DNA of 64,000 bases from the NCBI RefSeq assembly GCF_000472705.1, contig NZ_AXAE01000034.1, positions 311 to 64,310 on the forward strand, read 5' to 3'. The position numbers and the translations under genes were made by a program. Positions 32,701 to 41,980 of the stretch are shown one piece after another (within the stretch, counting starts at the first letter, position 1; each line of letters starts with the position of its first letter). This stretch comes from Mesorhizobium erdmanii USDA 3471 (GTDB taxonomy: Bacteria; Pseudomonadota; Alphaproteobacteria; Rhizobiales; Rhizobiaceae). The notes under the pieces were generated by a model. It worked only from the letters and a program-made list of their open reading frames with translations, searched no databases and was not told the origin of the DNA.

Positions 32701-33087
32701 CAAAGCAGGTTCCGATGACAGTCTTCGGACGTGCAATTCATCCCGTATCCAGATGAGCAAGGCGCCAGGCTGGTGCCGGGGATGGATTTCGCCGCTGGCC
32801 CGCATTTGGTTTGAATGCGCTTTGCCGACTTTATTCGCGCCGTGACTAAATTGCGGGCGCGTTTGTCTGCAATTCAGGCATTTCAGGCAATGGATTTTCA
32901 AACGCGTTCGGTTTCGGTCATTTTCCTTGACCTCACCGGAATTATCGCCTTCGATGCCGTTCGTGAATGGGAGGCGGCGCGTCGGTTACGATGCGGAATT
33001 CCAGGAAATGGGCTGGAATGGGAGCTGCGTTCACGCGGGAAAAAGAATCAGGGTTTGCCTGAAAACAGAGAAAAGGGTCTGTGGGTC
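32701..33087 (+). other. leader region of the aap operon
   Basis: 387 bp between DUF2182 and aapJ. The aapJ frame is open further upstream to 32815, but the signal peptide fixes the start at 33088. The region should hold the aap promoter; I find no clear sigma-54 pair, terminator or riboswitch by eye. Confidence 0.4.
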
Positions 33088-34116
33088 ATGAAACATATTG
33101 CTATCGGCATTCTTGGCGCAGCCACGTTCGGGTTTATGGCGTCGGCCGCGTCGGCGACGACACTCGATACCGTCAAGGCCAAGGGCTTCGTCCAGTGCGG
33201 CGTCTCGACCGGTCTGGCCGGCTTCTCGGCGCCGGACGACAAGGGTGACTGGCAGGGCATCGATGCGGATTTCTGCCGCGCCGTTGCAGCCGCCGTCTTC
33301 GGTGACGGCACCAAGGTCAAGTTCACGCCGCTCAGCGCCAAGGAGCGCTTCACCGCGCTGCAGTCCGGCGAGGTCGACATCCTGTCGCGCAACACCACCT
33401 GGACCATCAACCGCGACACCGCGCTTGGCCTGAATTTCGTCGGCACAACCTACTATGACGGCCAGGGCTTCATGATCAACGCCAAGAAGCTGCCGGGCGT
33501 GAATTCGGCGCTCCAGCTCTCGGGCGCCGCCGTCTGCGTGCAGAGCGGCACCACCACCGAGCTCAACCTCGCCGACTACTTCAAGGCGAACAAGATGGAG
33601 TACAATCCCGTCGTCTTCGAAAAGCTCGAAGAGGTCAACGCCGCCTATGATGCCGGCCGCTGTGACGTCTACACCACCGACCAATCGGGCCTCTACGGCA
33701 TTCGGCTGACGCTGGGCTCGCCGGCCGATCACGTGGTGTTGCCCGAGATCATCTCGAAAGAGCCGCTCGGCCCGGCCGTGCGCCAGGGTGACGATCAGTG
33801 GTATCACATCGTCAAGTGGACCTATTTCGCGCTGCTCGACGCCGAGGAGCTTGGCATCACCAAGGCCAATGTCGATGAGATGAAGAACTCCCCCAGCCCG
33901 GAGATCAAGCGCGTGCTCGGCCAGGAAGCCGATACCAAGATCGGCACCGATCTCGGCGTCTCCAACGACTGGGTGGTGAACATCGTCAAGGCCGTCGGCA
34001 ACTATGGCGAGATGTTCGACCACAATGTCGGCTCGGGCAGCCCGCTCAAGATCGCGCGCGGCATCAATGCGCTGTGGACCAAGGGCGGCCTGCAATACGC
34101 TCCGCCGATCCGCTGA
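33088..34116 (+). CDS. aapJ: general L-amino acid ABC transporter, binding protein
   Basis: 342 residues. Signal peptide MKHIAIGILGAATFGFMASAASA, mature N-terminus TTLDTVKAKGFVQCGVSTGLAGF, then DWQGIDADFCRAVAAAVFGD, the start of the SBP3 fold, with FTALQSGEVDILSRNTTWT. This matches AapJ, the periplasmic binding protein of the broad-range amino-acid permease of rhizobia. First gene of aapJQMP, followed by aapQ after 63 bp. The Aap system also takes part in amino-acid cycling with the plant in nodules of related species. Confidence 0.95.
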   Translation: MKHIAIGILGAATFGFMASAASATTLDTVKAKGFVQCGVSTGLAGFSAPDDKGDWQGIDADFCRAVAAAVFGDGTKVKFTPLSAKERFTALQSGEVDILSRNTTWTINRDTALGLNFVGTTYYDGQGFMINAKKLPGVNSALQLSGAAVCVQSGTTTELNLADYFKANKMEYNPVVFEKLEEVNAAYDAGRCDVYTTDQSGLYGIRLTLGSPADHVVLPEIISKEPLGPAVRQGDDQWYHIVKWTYFALLDAEELGITKANVDEMKNSPSPEIKRVLGQEADTKIGTDLGVSNDWVVNIVKAVGNYGEMFDHNVGSGSPLKIARGINALWTKGGLQYAPPIR

Positions 34117-34179
34117 TTGAAATGTGATCCGGGAGGCAGGCTACCTGCCTCCCGGTTTCTCTTTCCAGGGGACGGTCGA

Positions 34180-35367
34180 ATGGCATCGCAGGAAGTTCTC
34201 CGCCAGGAGCCCAGCCGGGCTTCCCTCATCAATGATCCGAAAGTCCGCAGTCTCTTCTTCCAGACGCTGGTCGTCATTGTTCTGTTCGGCTCCGTCTGGT
34301 GGATCGTGCAGAACGTCATCGACAATCTGCAGCGCCTGCACATCGCCTCCGGCTTCGGCTTTCTCAGGGGCCGCGCCGGGTTCGACATCTCGGATACGCC
34401 GATCGCCTACACGTCGGACTCGACCTATGGCCGCGCCATCGTCGTCGGCCTGATCAACACGATCATCGTCGCCGTCGCCGGCATCATCACCGCCACCATC
34501 ATCGGCTTCGTCATCGGCATCGGCCGCATGTCGCAGAACTGGCTGATCCAGAAGATCTGCACTGTCTATGTCGAGATCTTCCGCAACATCCCGCCGCTGC
34601 TGGTCATCTTCTTCTGGTATTCCGGCGTGCTGGCGGTGCTGCCGGCGCCGCGTGACAGCTATCATCTGCCCTTCGGCTCCTTCCTCAACCAGCGTGGCTT
34701 CTATTTCCCGCGCGCCGTCTGGGGCGACGGCTCCTGGCTGATCCTGGTTGCCCTTGTCGTGGCGCTCGCCATGGCGTGGTTCGTCGCCCGCACGGCGCGT
34801 CAGCGGCAGATGGCGACGGGTCAGCAATTTCCGGTGCTCTGGACTTCCATTGCGCTGATCGTCGGCCTGCCGCTGCTCGCCTATGTGCTGAGCGGCTTTC
34901 CGCTGAGCTTCGACCTTCCCAAACAATCGACCTTCAACCTGACTGGTGGCTTTCAGATCAAGCCGGAGTTCCTGTCGCTCTATCTGGCGTTGTCCTGCTA
35001 CACCGCGGCCTTCATCGCCGAAATCGTCCGCGCGGGCATCAGGGGCGTCAGCAAGGGCCAGACCGAGGCGGCCGCCGCACTTGGGCTGCGATCCGGGTCG
35101 ATCCTGCGGCTGGTTGTCGTGCCGCAAGCCATGCGCATCGTCATTCCGCCGCTGACCAGCCAGTATCTCAACCTGACCAAGAACTCGTCGCTGGCGATCG
35201 CCATCGGCTATCCGGACCTCACGGCGACAGCCGGCACGGTTCTGAACCAGACCGGACAGGCGGTTGAGGGCGTGCTGATCATGATGATCGCCTATCTCGT
35301 CCTCAGCCTGGTGACCTCGGCCGTCATGAACGTGGTCAACGCCAGGATGGCGCTGGTGGAAAGGTAA
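34180..35367 (+). CDS. aapQ: general L-amino acid ABC transporter, permease AapQ
   Basis: 395 residues from ATG 34180 (MASQEVLRQEPSRASL); the frame continues upstream into the intergenic part, which lacks family sequence. About eight helices; a long soluble insert after the first pair is typical of AapQ. The EAA loop is GVSKGQTEAAAALGLRSGSILRLVVVPQA, which contacts AapP. It pairs with AapM to form the channel. Four bases separate its stop from aapM. Confidence 0.95.
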   Translation: MASQEVLRQEPSRASLINDPKVRSLFFQTLVVIVLFGSVWWIVQNVIDNLQRLHIASGFGFLRGRAGFDISDTPIAYTSDSTYGRAIVVGLINTIIVAVAGIITATIIGFVIGIGRMSQNWLIQKICTVYVEIFRNIPPLLVIFFWYSGVLAVLPAPRDSYHLPFGSFLNQRGFYFPRAVWGDGSWLILVALVVALAMAWFVARTARQRQMATGQQFPVLWTSIALIVGLPLLAYVLSGFPLSFDLPKQSTFNLTGGFQIKPEFLSLYLALSCYTAAFIAEIVRAGIRGVSKGQTEAAAALGLRSGSILRLVVVPQAMRIVIPPLTSQYLNLTKNSSLAIAIGYPDLTATAGTVLNQTGQAVEGVLIMMIAYLVLSLVTSAVMNVVNARMALVER

Positions 35368-35371
35368 GGCC

Positions 35372-36529
35372 ATGCAGGAACACGACATGTCCTGGGTGCG
35401 CACCGAAATGGCCCTGGCGCAGCCCGCGCCCGGCAGCGTCCGCGGTCCGCTGGCCTGGGTGCGCAAGAACCTCGTCGGTTCGGTTGGCGACACCATCCTC
35501 ACCATCCTTGGCATCATAATCGTTGCCTGGGTTCTGCCGCAGGTCATCAGCTGGGCGTTCATCAATGCCCAGTGGACCGGGCCGGACCGCACGGTCTGCG
35601 CGACCGTGGCACAAGGGGGCATCCAGCCCGACGGCTGGAGCGGCGCCTGCTGGGCTTTCGTCAATGCCAAGTTCGGCCAGTTCATGTTCGGCACCTATCC
35701 GGTCGAGGAACGCTGGCGGCCGATCCTGGTCGCCATCCTGTTCGTGGCGCTGCTGGTGCCGATGCTCATGCCGCGAGTGCCGCGCAAGGGGTTGAACGCC
35801 ATCCTGCTTTTCCTGGCGCTGCCGATCGTTTCCTTCGTCCTGCTGGTCGGCGGCATGTTCGGCCTGCCACATGTCGAGACCTCGCGCTGGGGTGGGCTGC
35901 TGATCACTCTTAGCCTTTCCTTCGTCGGCATCGCCGTGTCGCTGCCGCTCGGAACCGTCCTGGCGCTCGGCAGGCGCTCGAAGATGCCGATCGTCAAGAT
36001 GCTGTGCGTTATCTTCATCGAAGCCGTGCGCGGCATCCCGCTGATCACCGTTCTGTTCTTCGTCAGCGTCATGCTGCCGCTGTTCCTGCCGGCTGGTGTC
36101 AGCTTCGACAAGTATCTGCGGGCGCTGATCGGCGTGTCGCTGTTTGCCGCCGCCTATATGGCCGAAGTGGTGCGTGGCGGCCTGCAGGCGATCCCCAAGG
36201 GCCAGTATGAAGGCGCCGACTCGCTCGGCCTCGGCTACTGGCAGAAGATGGGGCTGATCGTGTTGCCGCAGGCGCTGAAGCTGGTCATCCCAGGTATCGT
36301 CAACACCTTCATCGGCATGTTCAAGGACACCAGCCTGGTCCTCATCATCTCGATGTTCGACCTGCTCGGTATCGTCAAGCAGAACTTCTCCGACGCCAAC
36401 TGGGCGACGGCGCAGACCGCGAAATCCGGTCTCGTCTTCGCCGCCTTTGTCTTCTGGCTGTTCTGCTTCGGCATGTCGCGCTATTCAATGTACACTGAAC
36501 GCCGGCTCGACACCGGCCACAAACGCTAA
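35372..36529 (+). CDS. aapM: general L-amino acid ABC transporter, permease AapM
   Basis: 385 residues. N-terminal cytosolic segment (MQEHDMSWVRTEMALAQP), then helices, with the insert characteristic of AapM, and the EAA loop QAIPKGQYEGADSLGLGYWQKMGLIVLPQA, ending NFSDANWATAQTAKSGLVFAAF. It forms a heterodimer with AapQ. An ATG at 35387 is an alternative start. aapP begins 24 bp after its stop. Confidence 0.95.
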   Translation: MQEHDMSWVRTEMALAQPAPGSVRGPLAWVRKNLVGSVGDTILTILGIIIVAWVLPQVISWAFINAQWTGPDRTVCATVAQGGIQPDGWSGACWAFVNAKFGQFMFGTYPVEERWRPILVAILFVALLVPMLMPRVPRKGLNAILLFLALPIVSFVLLVGGMFGLPHVETSRWGGLLITLSLSFVGIAVSLPLGTVLALGRRSKMPIVKMLCVIFIEAVRGIPLITVLFFVSVMLPLFLPAGVSFDKYLRALIGVSLFAAAYMAEVVRGGLQAIPKGQYEGADSLGLGYWQKMGLIVLPQALKLVIPGIVNTFIGMFKDTSLVLIISMFDLLGIVKQNFSDANWATAQTAKSGLVFAAFVFWLFCFGMSRYSMYTERRLDTGHKR

Positions 36530-36553
36530 ACAAAAGAACAAGGGGATCCTGTC

Positions 36554-37357
36554 ATGGCCACCGAAAATGCCGTCAGCGCGGAAGAGATCAAGGTCAACGC
36601 CGCAAAGATGCACATCTCCGACACCGATGTCGCCATCGACATCATCGCCATGCACAAATGGTACGGCGAGTTCCACGTGCTGAAGGACATCAATTTGAAG
36701 GTGATGCGCGGTGAGCGCATCGTCATCTGCGGCCCGTCGGGCTCGGGCAAATCGACCATGATCCGCTGCATCAACCGGCTGGAAGAGCACCAGAAGGGCA
36801 AGATCATCGTCGACGGCAAGGAACTGACCAACGATCTCAAGAAGATCGACGAGGTGCGCCGCGAGGTCGGCATGGTGTTCCAGCACTTCAACCTGTTCCC
36901 GCATCTCACCATCCTGGAGAATTGCACGCTGGCGCCGATCTGGGTGCGCAAGACGCCGAAGAAGCAGGCCGAGGAAATCGCCATGCACTTCCTCAAGCGA
37001 GTGAAGATCCCGGAACAGGCCAACAAATATCCTGGCCAGTTGTCCGGCGGCCAGCAGCAGCGCGTGGCGATCGCCCGTTCGCTGTGCATGAACCCGCGCA
37101 TCATGCTGTTCGATGAGCCGACCTCGGCACTCGACCCCGAAATGATCAAGGAAGTGCTGGAGACGATGGTCGGCCTCGCCGAGGAAGGCATGACCATGCT
37201 GTGCGTCACCCATGAGATGGGCTTTGCCCGCAAGGTCGCCAACCGCGTGATCTTCATGGACCAGGGCCAGATCGTCGAGCAGAACACGCCGGCCGAGTTC
37301 TTCGACCACCCGCGCCACGAGCGCACGAAGCTGTTCCTGTCGCAGATACTGCACTGA
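36554..37357 (+). CDS. aapP: general L-amino acid ABC transporter, ATPase AapP
   Basis: 267 residues with AAGGGG-type ribosome site upstream. Walker A GPSGSGKST (60-68), Q-loop MVFQHFNLFPH, signature LSGGQQQR (163-170), Walker B IMLFDEP (183-189), H-loop VTHEM. The N-terminal 25 residues are an extension seen in AapP. It drives uptake by AapJQM. Last gene of the operon, followed 18 bp later by a strong terminator. Confidence 0.95.
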   Translation: MATENAVSAEEIKVNAAKMHISDTDVAIDIIAMHKWYGEFHVLKDINLKVMRGERIVICGPSGSGKSTMIRCINRLEEHQKGKIIVDGKELTNDLKKIDEVRREVGMVFQHFNLFPHLTILENCTLAPIWVRKTPKKQAEEIAMHFLKRVKIPEQANKYPGQLSGGQQQRVAIARSLCMNPRIMLFDEPTSALDPEMIKEVLETMVGLAEEGMTMLCVTHEMGFARKVANRVIFMDQGQIVEQNTPAEFFDHPRHERTKLFLSQILH

Positions 37358-37374
37358 GCGGCTCACACCGAGCA

Positions 37375-37406
37375 AAAGCCCGGCCGCAATGCGGCCGGGC
37401 TTTTTT
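37375..37406 (+). terminator. Rho-independent terminator of aapJQMP
   Basis: AAAGCCCGGCCGC and GCGGCCGGGCTTT form a perfect 13 bp stem with a 3-base loop, followed by a run of six T. It ends the aap operon. Confidence 0.92.
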
Positions 37407-37456
37407 CTTATCGATCGGCTGATGCGATTGTCGGCGGAGCGGTGGGGGCGTCATCG

Positions 37457-38122
37457 ATGAGAAAAGTCTTCCGTTTCCTTTCCATGTTGCTGGCGGCGAT
37501 CGTGCTTGCAGCGGCCCTCGGCACACTGGTGCCGCGCCCGCTCTGGCCGGCGGCATCCACGGGCGAGGGCACGCGCCACATATTGGTGCTGAAGAACCCC
37601 ATCCATACCGACATCGCCATTCCGGTGAACGACACCGTGCGCCAGCGCTTCCACTTCCTGGCTGACGCTGGCCTTCCGGCCGACGCGCCCGAGGTTCGCT
37701 ATCTGGTCTTTGGCTGGGGCGGCCGCGCCTTCTATCTGGAAACACCGACCTGGTCGCAGCTGAAAGCCGTACCGGTGATGAAGGCGCTGACGCTTGACAC
37801 GTCGGTCATGCATGTCGATGTCGCCGGCGATATCGTCGAACCGCATCCCGATGTCGCCGGCTTCGACATTGGTGAGGACCGGTTCGCGGCATTGCTCGAT
37901 TTCATCGCGGCGAGCTTCCAGCAGGGGCCGAACGGTCCGGTCGTGATCGAGAATGCGCACTATTCCAGCTTCGACCGCTTCTATGAAGCGAAAGGCCATT
38001 TCAACGCGCTGGTCGGCTGCAATACCTGGACCGCCGCCGCGCTACGTACCGCCGGCATGCGGACCGGCTGGTGGAACCCGCTGCCGGTGTCGCTCGGGCT
38101 GTCGACGCGACTGTATAACTAG
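37457..38122 (+). CDS. TIGR02117 / DUF2459 family protein
   Basis: 221 residues from ATG 37457. Signal peptide or anchor (RKVFRFLSMLLAAIVLAAALGTL), then family text: LKNPIHTDIAIPV, LVFGWGGRAFYLETPTW, MHVDVAG and YEAKGHFNALVGCNTWTA. The family is described as conserved in rhizobia with unknown function; a Cys (GCNTW) and His (HTD) are invariant-looking, which recalls a papain-like arrangement. The 3' end overlaps the convergent FAD monooxygenase gene by four bases. Confidence 0.82.
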   Translation: MRKVFRFLSMLLAAIVLAAALGTLVPRPLWPAASTGEGTRHILVLKNPIHTDIAIPVNDTVRQRFHFLADAGLPADAPEVRYLVFGWGGRAFYLETPTWSQLKAVPVMKALTLDTSVMHVDVAGDIVEPHPDVAGFDIGEDRFAALLDFIAASFQQGPNGPVVIENAHYSSFDRFYEAKGHFNALVGCNTWTAAALRTAGMRTGWWNPLPVSLGLSTRLYN

Positions 38123-39345
38123 TTTGCTTGCCAGCCATAAAGCCAGTCGAGATCCGTCGCGAGCTTTTCGGGGGAGCGCATATTGAGGAACAGGTTGCGG
38201 ACGATTGCCACCGGTCCCGCGGCATGCCAGGCAAGGTGGTTGAGGGCGCCGCGCCGGGCGACTTTGGCGACGCGCGGCCGCCGCAGATTTTCCCAGACGA
38301 GGAGGCCTCGCGCCGGATCGGCGGGAAAGGCGGCAAAGGAGCCGGCAAGCGTCGCCGCATCCTCGATCGCCATCGCCGCGCCTTGTGCCGCGAAGGGTGT
38401 CATCGCATGCGCCGCGTCGCCGATCAGCGCGATGCCGTCCGGCGTTGTCCAGGGCTGCTTCTGCTCGACCGTATGGAGCGGCCAGGTCAGCCACGGGCCG
38501 GCCATTTCCAGTAGTCTTGCAAGGTCCGGCGCGGTGCCGCGCGTTGCGGCGGCGAGGATGCCGGGATCGGCATGGCCGGACCAGCCCTCGGCCATACGCT
38601 CGCCCCTGGTGAAGACGACGAGGTTGAAGGCGTCGCCCCTGCTGACGGGATAGGCGACCATATGGAAGCCAGGATGCAGAAAGGTCGTCACACAGTCGGC
38701 CGCGCCGATCGCGGCAAAGGCTTGCCCGGCGGCGCTGTCAACCGCGACGGTGGTGCGCCAGGCCAGCTCACCGGAAAAACGGCTTCTTGGCGATGTTGTC
38801 CCCCTGGTCGAATCGACAAACGCGCGCACCGACGACCAGACGCCATCGGCGCCGACCAGCAGGGCGCCTTCCACCTCGAGTGTCTTGCCGTTGATCTCGA
38901 CACTTGCCGTGACGCCATGGGTCCCCATGGTAATGCCGCGGACGCGCGCGCCGGTGGTGAGATGAATGTCCGGCAGCTCGGCAACGCGCGCCATCAGCAC
39001 CGCCTGCAGGTCGGCGCGGTGAGCCACGAGGTAGGGCGCCCGCCAGCGCGCTTCAGCGGACTGTCCAAGTGGCACGCGCGCCAGTTCCCGCAACGTCGCT
39101 GCATCCTTCAGCACCACCGCTTCGGGCCGCACCGCTGTTGGCAGCAGCCGGTCGAGCACGCCGAACTGGCGAAGGATGCGCGTTGCATTGGGAGAAAGCT
39201 GGAGGCCGGCGCCTACCGCGTCCATGCGCTGCGCCTGTTCGAACACTTGCACGGGGTAGCCGTGTGCGGAGAAGGCCAGCGCCGCGGTCAAACCGGCGAT
39301 GCCCGCCCCGGCGATAATGACTTGCCGGGAGCGTACGTCGTCCAT
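38119..39345 (-). CDS. FAD-dependent aromatic hydroxylase-like monooxygenase
   Basis: 408 residues. Dinucleotide-binding GAGIAGLTAALAFSAHGY at the N-terminus, the DG motif GALLVGADGVWSSVR (about 155-170) and the GD motif GIALIGDAAHAMTPFAAQGA (about 285-305). These define the PHBH/salicylate-hydroxylase class A monooxygenases, which hydroxylate aromatics using NAD(P)H. Substrate unknown. A zinc-finger gene follows upstream on the same strand (20 bp gap). Confidence 0.9.
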   Translation of the reverse strand: MDDVRSRQVIIAGAGIAGLTAALAFSAHGYPVQVFEQAQRMDAVGAGLQLSPNATRILRQFGVLDRLLPTAVRPEAVVLKDAATLRELARVPLGQSAEARWRAPYLVAHRADLQAVLMARVAELPDIHLTTGARVRGITMGTHGVTASVEINGKTLEVEGALLVGADGVWSSVRAFVDSTRGTTSPRSRFSGELAWRTTVAVDSAAGQAFAAIGAADCVTTFLHPGFHMVAYPVSRGDAFNLVVFTRGERMAEGWSGHADPGILAAATRGTAPDLARLLEMAGPWLTWPLHTVEQKQPWTTPDGIALIGDAAHAMTPFAAQGAAMAIEDAATLAGSFAAFPADPARGLLVWENLRRPRVAKVARRGALNHLAWHAAGPVAIVRNLFLNMRSPEKLATDLDWLYGWQAN

Positions 39346-39365
39346 TTGCTGCCGGTCGCTGGAGA

Positions 39366-39611
39366 TCAGGCGGCCTGGTCGATGTAGAGGCAGCCGGACG
39401 GCAGCGTTTCCGTCGCCCTCAGCTTTGGCGAATAGCGGTAGAGCGTCGAGCAGTAGGGACAGACTTTCTCATTGTCGTCACCCATGTCGAGAAACACATG
39501 CGGGTGGTCGAAAGGCGGGTTTGCGCCCGTGCACATGAATTCCTTGACCCCGATGTCGATCGCCGGATGGCCGGCATCGTTCTGGAAATGGGGAATGGAA
39601 CCGCCTGCCAT
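39366..39611 (-). CDS. CHCC-type zinc-finger protein
   Basis: 81 residues, soluble, with metal-binding positions C27 (FMCTGANPPFDHPHVF), H38 and a C-x2-C pair in KVCPYCSTLYRY. This is the zf-CHCC family, related to NDUFS6, the Zn-binding accessory subunit of complex I; in alphaproteobacteria the gene is usually free-standing. It precedes the FAD monooxygenase on the same strand. Confidence 0.88.
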   Translation of the reverse strand: MAGGSIPHFQNDAGHPAIDIGVKEFMCTGANPPFDHPHVFLDMGDDNEKVCPYCSTLYRYSPKLRATETLPSGCLYIDQAA

Positions 39612-39682
39612 CGTCGTCTCCTTAGCGCAGCCTCGTCTGCATCTGGATCATATCAGGCCTCTTTGCAAGTTCGATGAAATCA

Positions 39683-39728
39683 AACTGTCGCAAAAGCCTG
39701 TCAGACAACTGTCGCAAAAGCCTGCCAC
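39683..39728 (+). promoter_or_regulatory. Pho box and tandem heptamers upstream of ppk
   Basis: CTGTCAG-ACAA-CTGTCGC (39698-39715) has the 7-4-7 layout of the PhoB box (CTGTCAT-N4-CTGTCAT). Two further heptamers lie at 39685 (CTGTCGC) and 39722 (CTGCCAC), and an exact 18-mer AACTGTCGCAAAAGCCTG is repeated at 39683 and 39707. It ends 50 bp before the ppk start. Confidence 0.65.
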
Positions 39729-39778
39729 AGGGTAAGTTAAGCCGGTTAACCGGCTGAGGCGGGGCAAGAGCAGGGACC

Positions 39779-41980
39779 ATGAACGAACTGAAGCCGGTAC
39801 AGAGCGAATTCATCAACATCGAGGCGGCAAGTCCGGAAGGCGGCAATCCGGACCGTTTCGTCAATCGCGAGTTTTCCTGGCTGCAATTCAACCGCCGCGT
39901 GCTCGAAGAATCGCTGAACACCCATCATCCGCTGCTGGAGCGTGTCCGCTTCCTGTCGATCTCGGCCGCCAATCTCGACGAATTCTTCATGGTGCGAGTC
40001 GCCGGCCTCGCCGGCCAGGTGCGTGAGGGCATCGTGCTGAAGAGCCCTGATGGCCGCACCCCCGAACAGCAGCTCGAACAACTGCTGCGCGAGGTCGAGC
40101 GGCTTCAGGAAGATCAGCAAAAGAGCCTTTCGACGCTCACCGTGCTGCTCAACAAGGAAGGCATCGAGAGCATCACGCGAGATGCGCTGACCAAGGACGA
40201 GAAGGTCTGGCTGGAAGAGCATTTCCAGGACCAGGTGTTCCCGGTGCTCACCCCGCTGTCGATCGACCCGGCGCATCCGTTTCCGTTCATTCCCAATCTC
40301 GGCTTCTCGATGGCGCTGCAGCTTCGCCACCGCAAGAATGGCGAGGAGATGAGCGCGCTTCTGCGCCTGCCAGTGGCGCTGAAACGGTTCATCCGTCTGC
40401 CGGATCGCAAGCGCCATGTCCGCTTCATCCCACTTGAGGAGGCGGTTGGCCTCTATATCGGCAAGCTGTTCCCCGGCTATGAAGTCAAGGGCTCAGGCAC
40501 GTTCCGCATCATCCGCGACAGCGATATCGAGGTCGAGGAAGAGTCGGAAGATCTCGTGCGCCTGTTCGAGACGGCGCTGAAGCGCCGCCGCCGCGGTTCG
40601 GTCATTCGCATCGAATTCGACAAGCTGATGCCAAGCGAATTGCGGGACTTCGTCGCCGGCGAGCTTGGCGTTTCGTCCAGCCGCATCAGCGTGCTGACCG
40701 GTCCGCTGGCGCTCAGCCAGATATCCGAGATCGTCTCCGTTCCGCGCGACGACCTGAAGTTCACGCCCTACAATCCGCGCTTTCCCGAACGCATCCGCGA
40801 ACATGGCGGCGACTGCTTTGCCGCCATCCGCGAGAAGGACATCATCGTCCATCACCCCTACGAATCCTTCGACGTGGTGGTGCAGTTCCTGCGCCAGGCG
40901 ATGGCCGATCCCGAAGTGGTGGCGATCAAGCAGACGCTTTACCGCACCTCCAACGACAGCCCGATCGTGCGCGCGCTGGTAGACGCGGCCGAGGCCGGCA
41001 AGTCGGTGACCGCGCTTGTCGAGCTCAAGGCGCGCTTCGACGAGGAAGCCAACATCCGCTGGGCGCGTGACCTCGAGCGCGCCGGCGTCCAGGTCGTGTT
41101 CGGCTTCCTCGAGTTGAAGACCCACGCGAAAATGTCGCTGGTGGTGCGGCGCGAGGACGGCAAGCTGCGCAATTACGTGCATCTGGGCACCGGCAATTAC
41201 CATCCGGTCACCGCGCGCATCTACACCGACCTGTCCTTCTTCACCACCGACCCGACGATCGCCCGCGACGTCGCCCAGCTGTTCAATTTCATCACCGGCT
41301 ATGCCGAGCCGACCGCCGAAATGCGGCTGGCGATCTCGCCGTTCACGCTGCGCAACCGCATCCTGCAGCACATTTCCGACGAAGTCGCCCATGCGCTCGA
41401 AGGAAAGCCGGCGCGCATCTGGATGAAAATGAACGCGCTTGTCGATCCGATCATCATCGATGCGCTCTATGATGCCAGCCGCGCCGGTGTCGAGATCGAC
41501 CTCGTGGTGCGCGGCATATGCTGCCTCAGGCCGCAAGTGCCAGGGCTGTCGGAGAACATCAGGGTCAAATCGATCGTCGGCCGGTTCCTGGAGCACAGTC
41601 GCATCTATTGCTTCGGCAATGGCCACGGCCTGCCGTCGGACGAAGCGATCGTCTATATCTCCTCGGCTGATCTCATGCCGCGCAATCTCGACCGCCGCGT
41701 CGAGACCATGGTGCCGATCACCAATCCAACTGTGCATGAACAGGTGCTCGGCCAGATCATGCTGGGCAACATCATGGACAATCAGCAAAGTTTCGACGTA
41801 TTGGCTGATGGAACCTCCCGGCGCGTCGTGCTGGAGGAGGGCGAGGAACCGTTCAACGCGCAGGAATATTTCATGACCAATCCGAGCCTGTCCGGACGGG
41901 GTGACGCGCTGAAGTCGCATGCGCCCAAGCGCATAGCGCAGTTCAAGCGCCGCAAGAAGAACGCAGCAGCGTCCACCTGA
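39779..41980 (+). CDS. ppk: polyphosphate kinase
   Basis: 733 residues, full length for Ppk1. N-terminal domain with RFVNREFSWLQFNRRVLEE, a central head domain, and two phospholipase-D-like catalytic domains holding the phosphorylated histidine in LKTHAKMSLV and YVHLGTGNYHP. It makes long-chain polyphosphate from ATP, reversibly. It overlaps ppx by one base (TGATG) and lies behind a probable Pho box, so expression should rise when phosphate is low. Confidence 0.95.
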   Translation: MNELKPVQSEFINIEAASPEGGNPDRFVNREFSWLQFNRRVLEESLNTHHPLLERVRFLSISAANLDEFFMVRVAGLAGQVREGIVLKSPDGRTPEQQLEQLLREVERLQEDQQKSLSTLTVLLNKEGIESITRDALTKDEKVWLEEHFQDQVFPVLTPLSIDPAHPFPFIPNLGFSMALQLRHRKNGEEMSALLRLPVALKRFIRLPDRKRHVRFIPLEEAVGLYIGKLFPGYEVKGSGTFRIIRDSDIEVEEESEDLVRLFETALKRRRRGSVIRIEFDKLMPSELRDFVAGELGVSSSRISVLTGPLALSQISEIVSVPRDDLKFTPYNPRFPERIREHGGDCFAAIREKDIIVHHPYESFDVVVQFLRQAMADPEVVAIKQTLYRTSNDSPIVRALVDAAEAGKSVTALVELKARFDEEANIRWARDLERAGVQVVFGFLELKTHAKMSLVVRREDGKLRNYVHLGTGNYHPVTARIYTDLSFFTTDPTIARDVAQLFNFITGYAEPTAEMRLAISPFTLRNRILQHISDEVAHALEGKPARIWMKMNALVDPIIIDALYDASRAGVEIDLVVRGICCLRPQVPGLSENIRVKSIVGRFLEHSRIYCFGNGHGLPSDEAIVYISSADLMPRNLDRRVETMVPITNPTVHEQVLGQIMLGNIMDNQQSFDVLADGTSRRVVLEEGEEPFNAQEYFMTNPSLSGRGDALKSHAPKRIAQFKRRKKNAAAST

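Noticed and set aside
31150..32901. 583-codon minus frame across DUF1326 and DUF2182
   Set aside because: Shadow; both plus-strand genes have family signatures and good ribosome sites.
40493..41920. 475-codon frame antisense to ppk
   Set aside because: Same reason: high-GC shadow frame with Arg/Asp/His-rich text and no motif.
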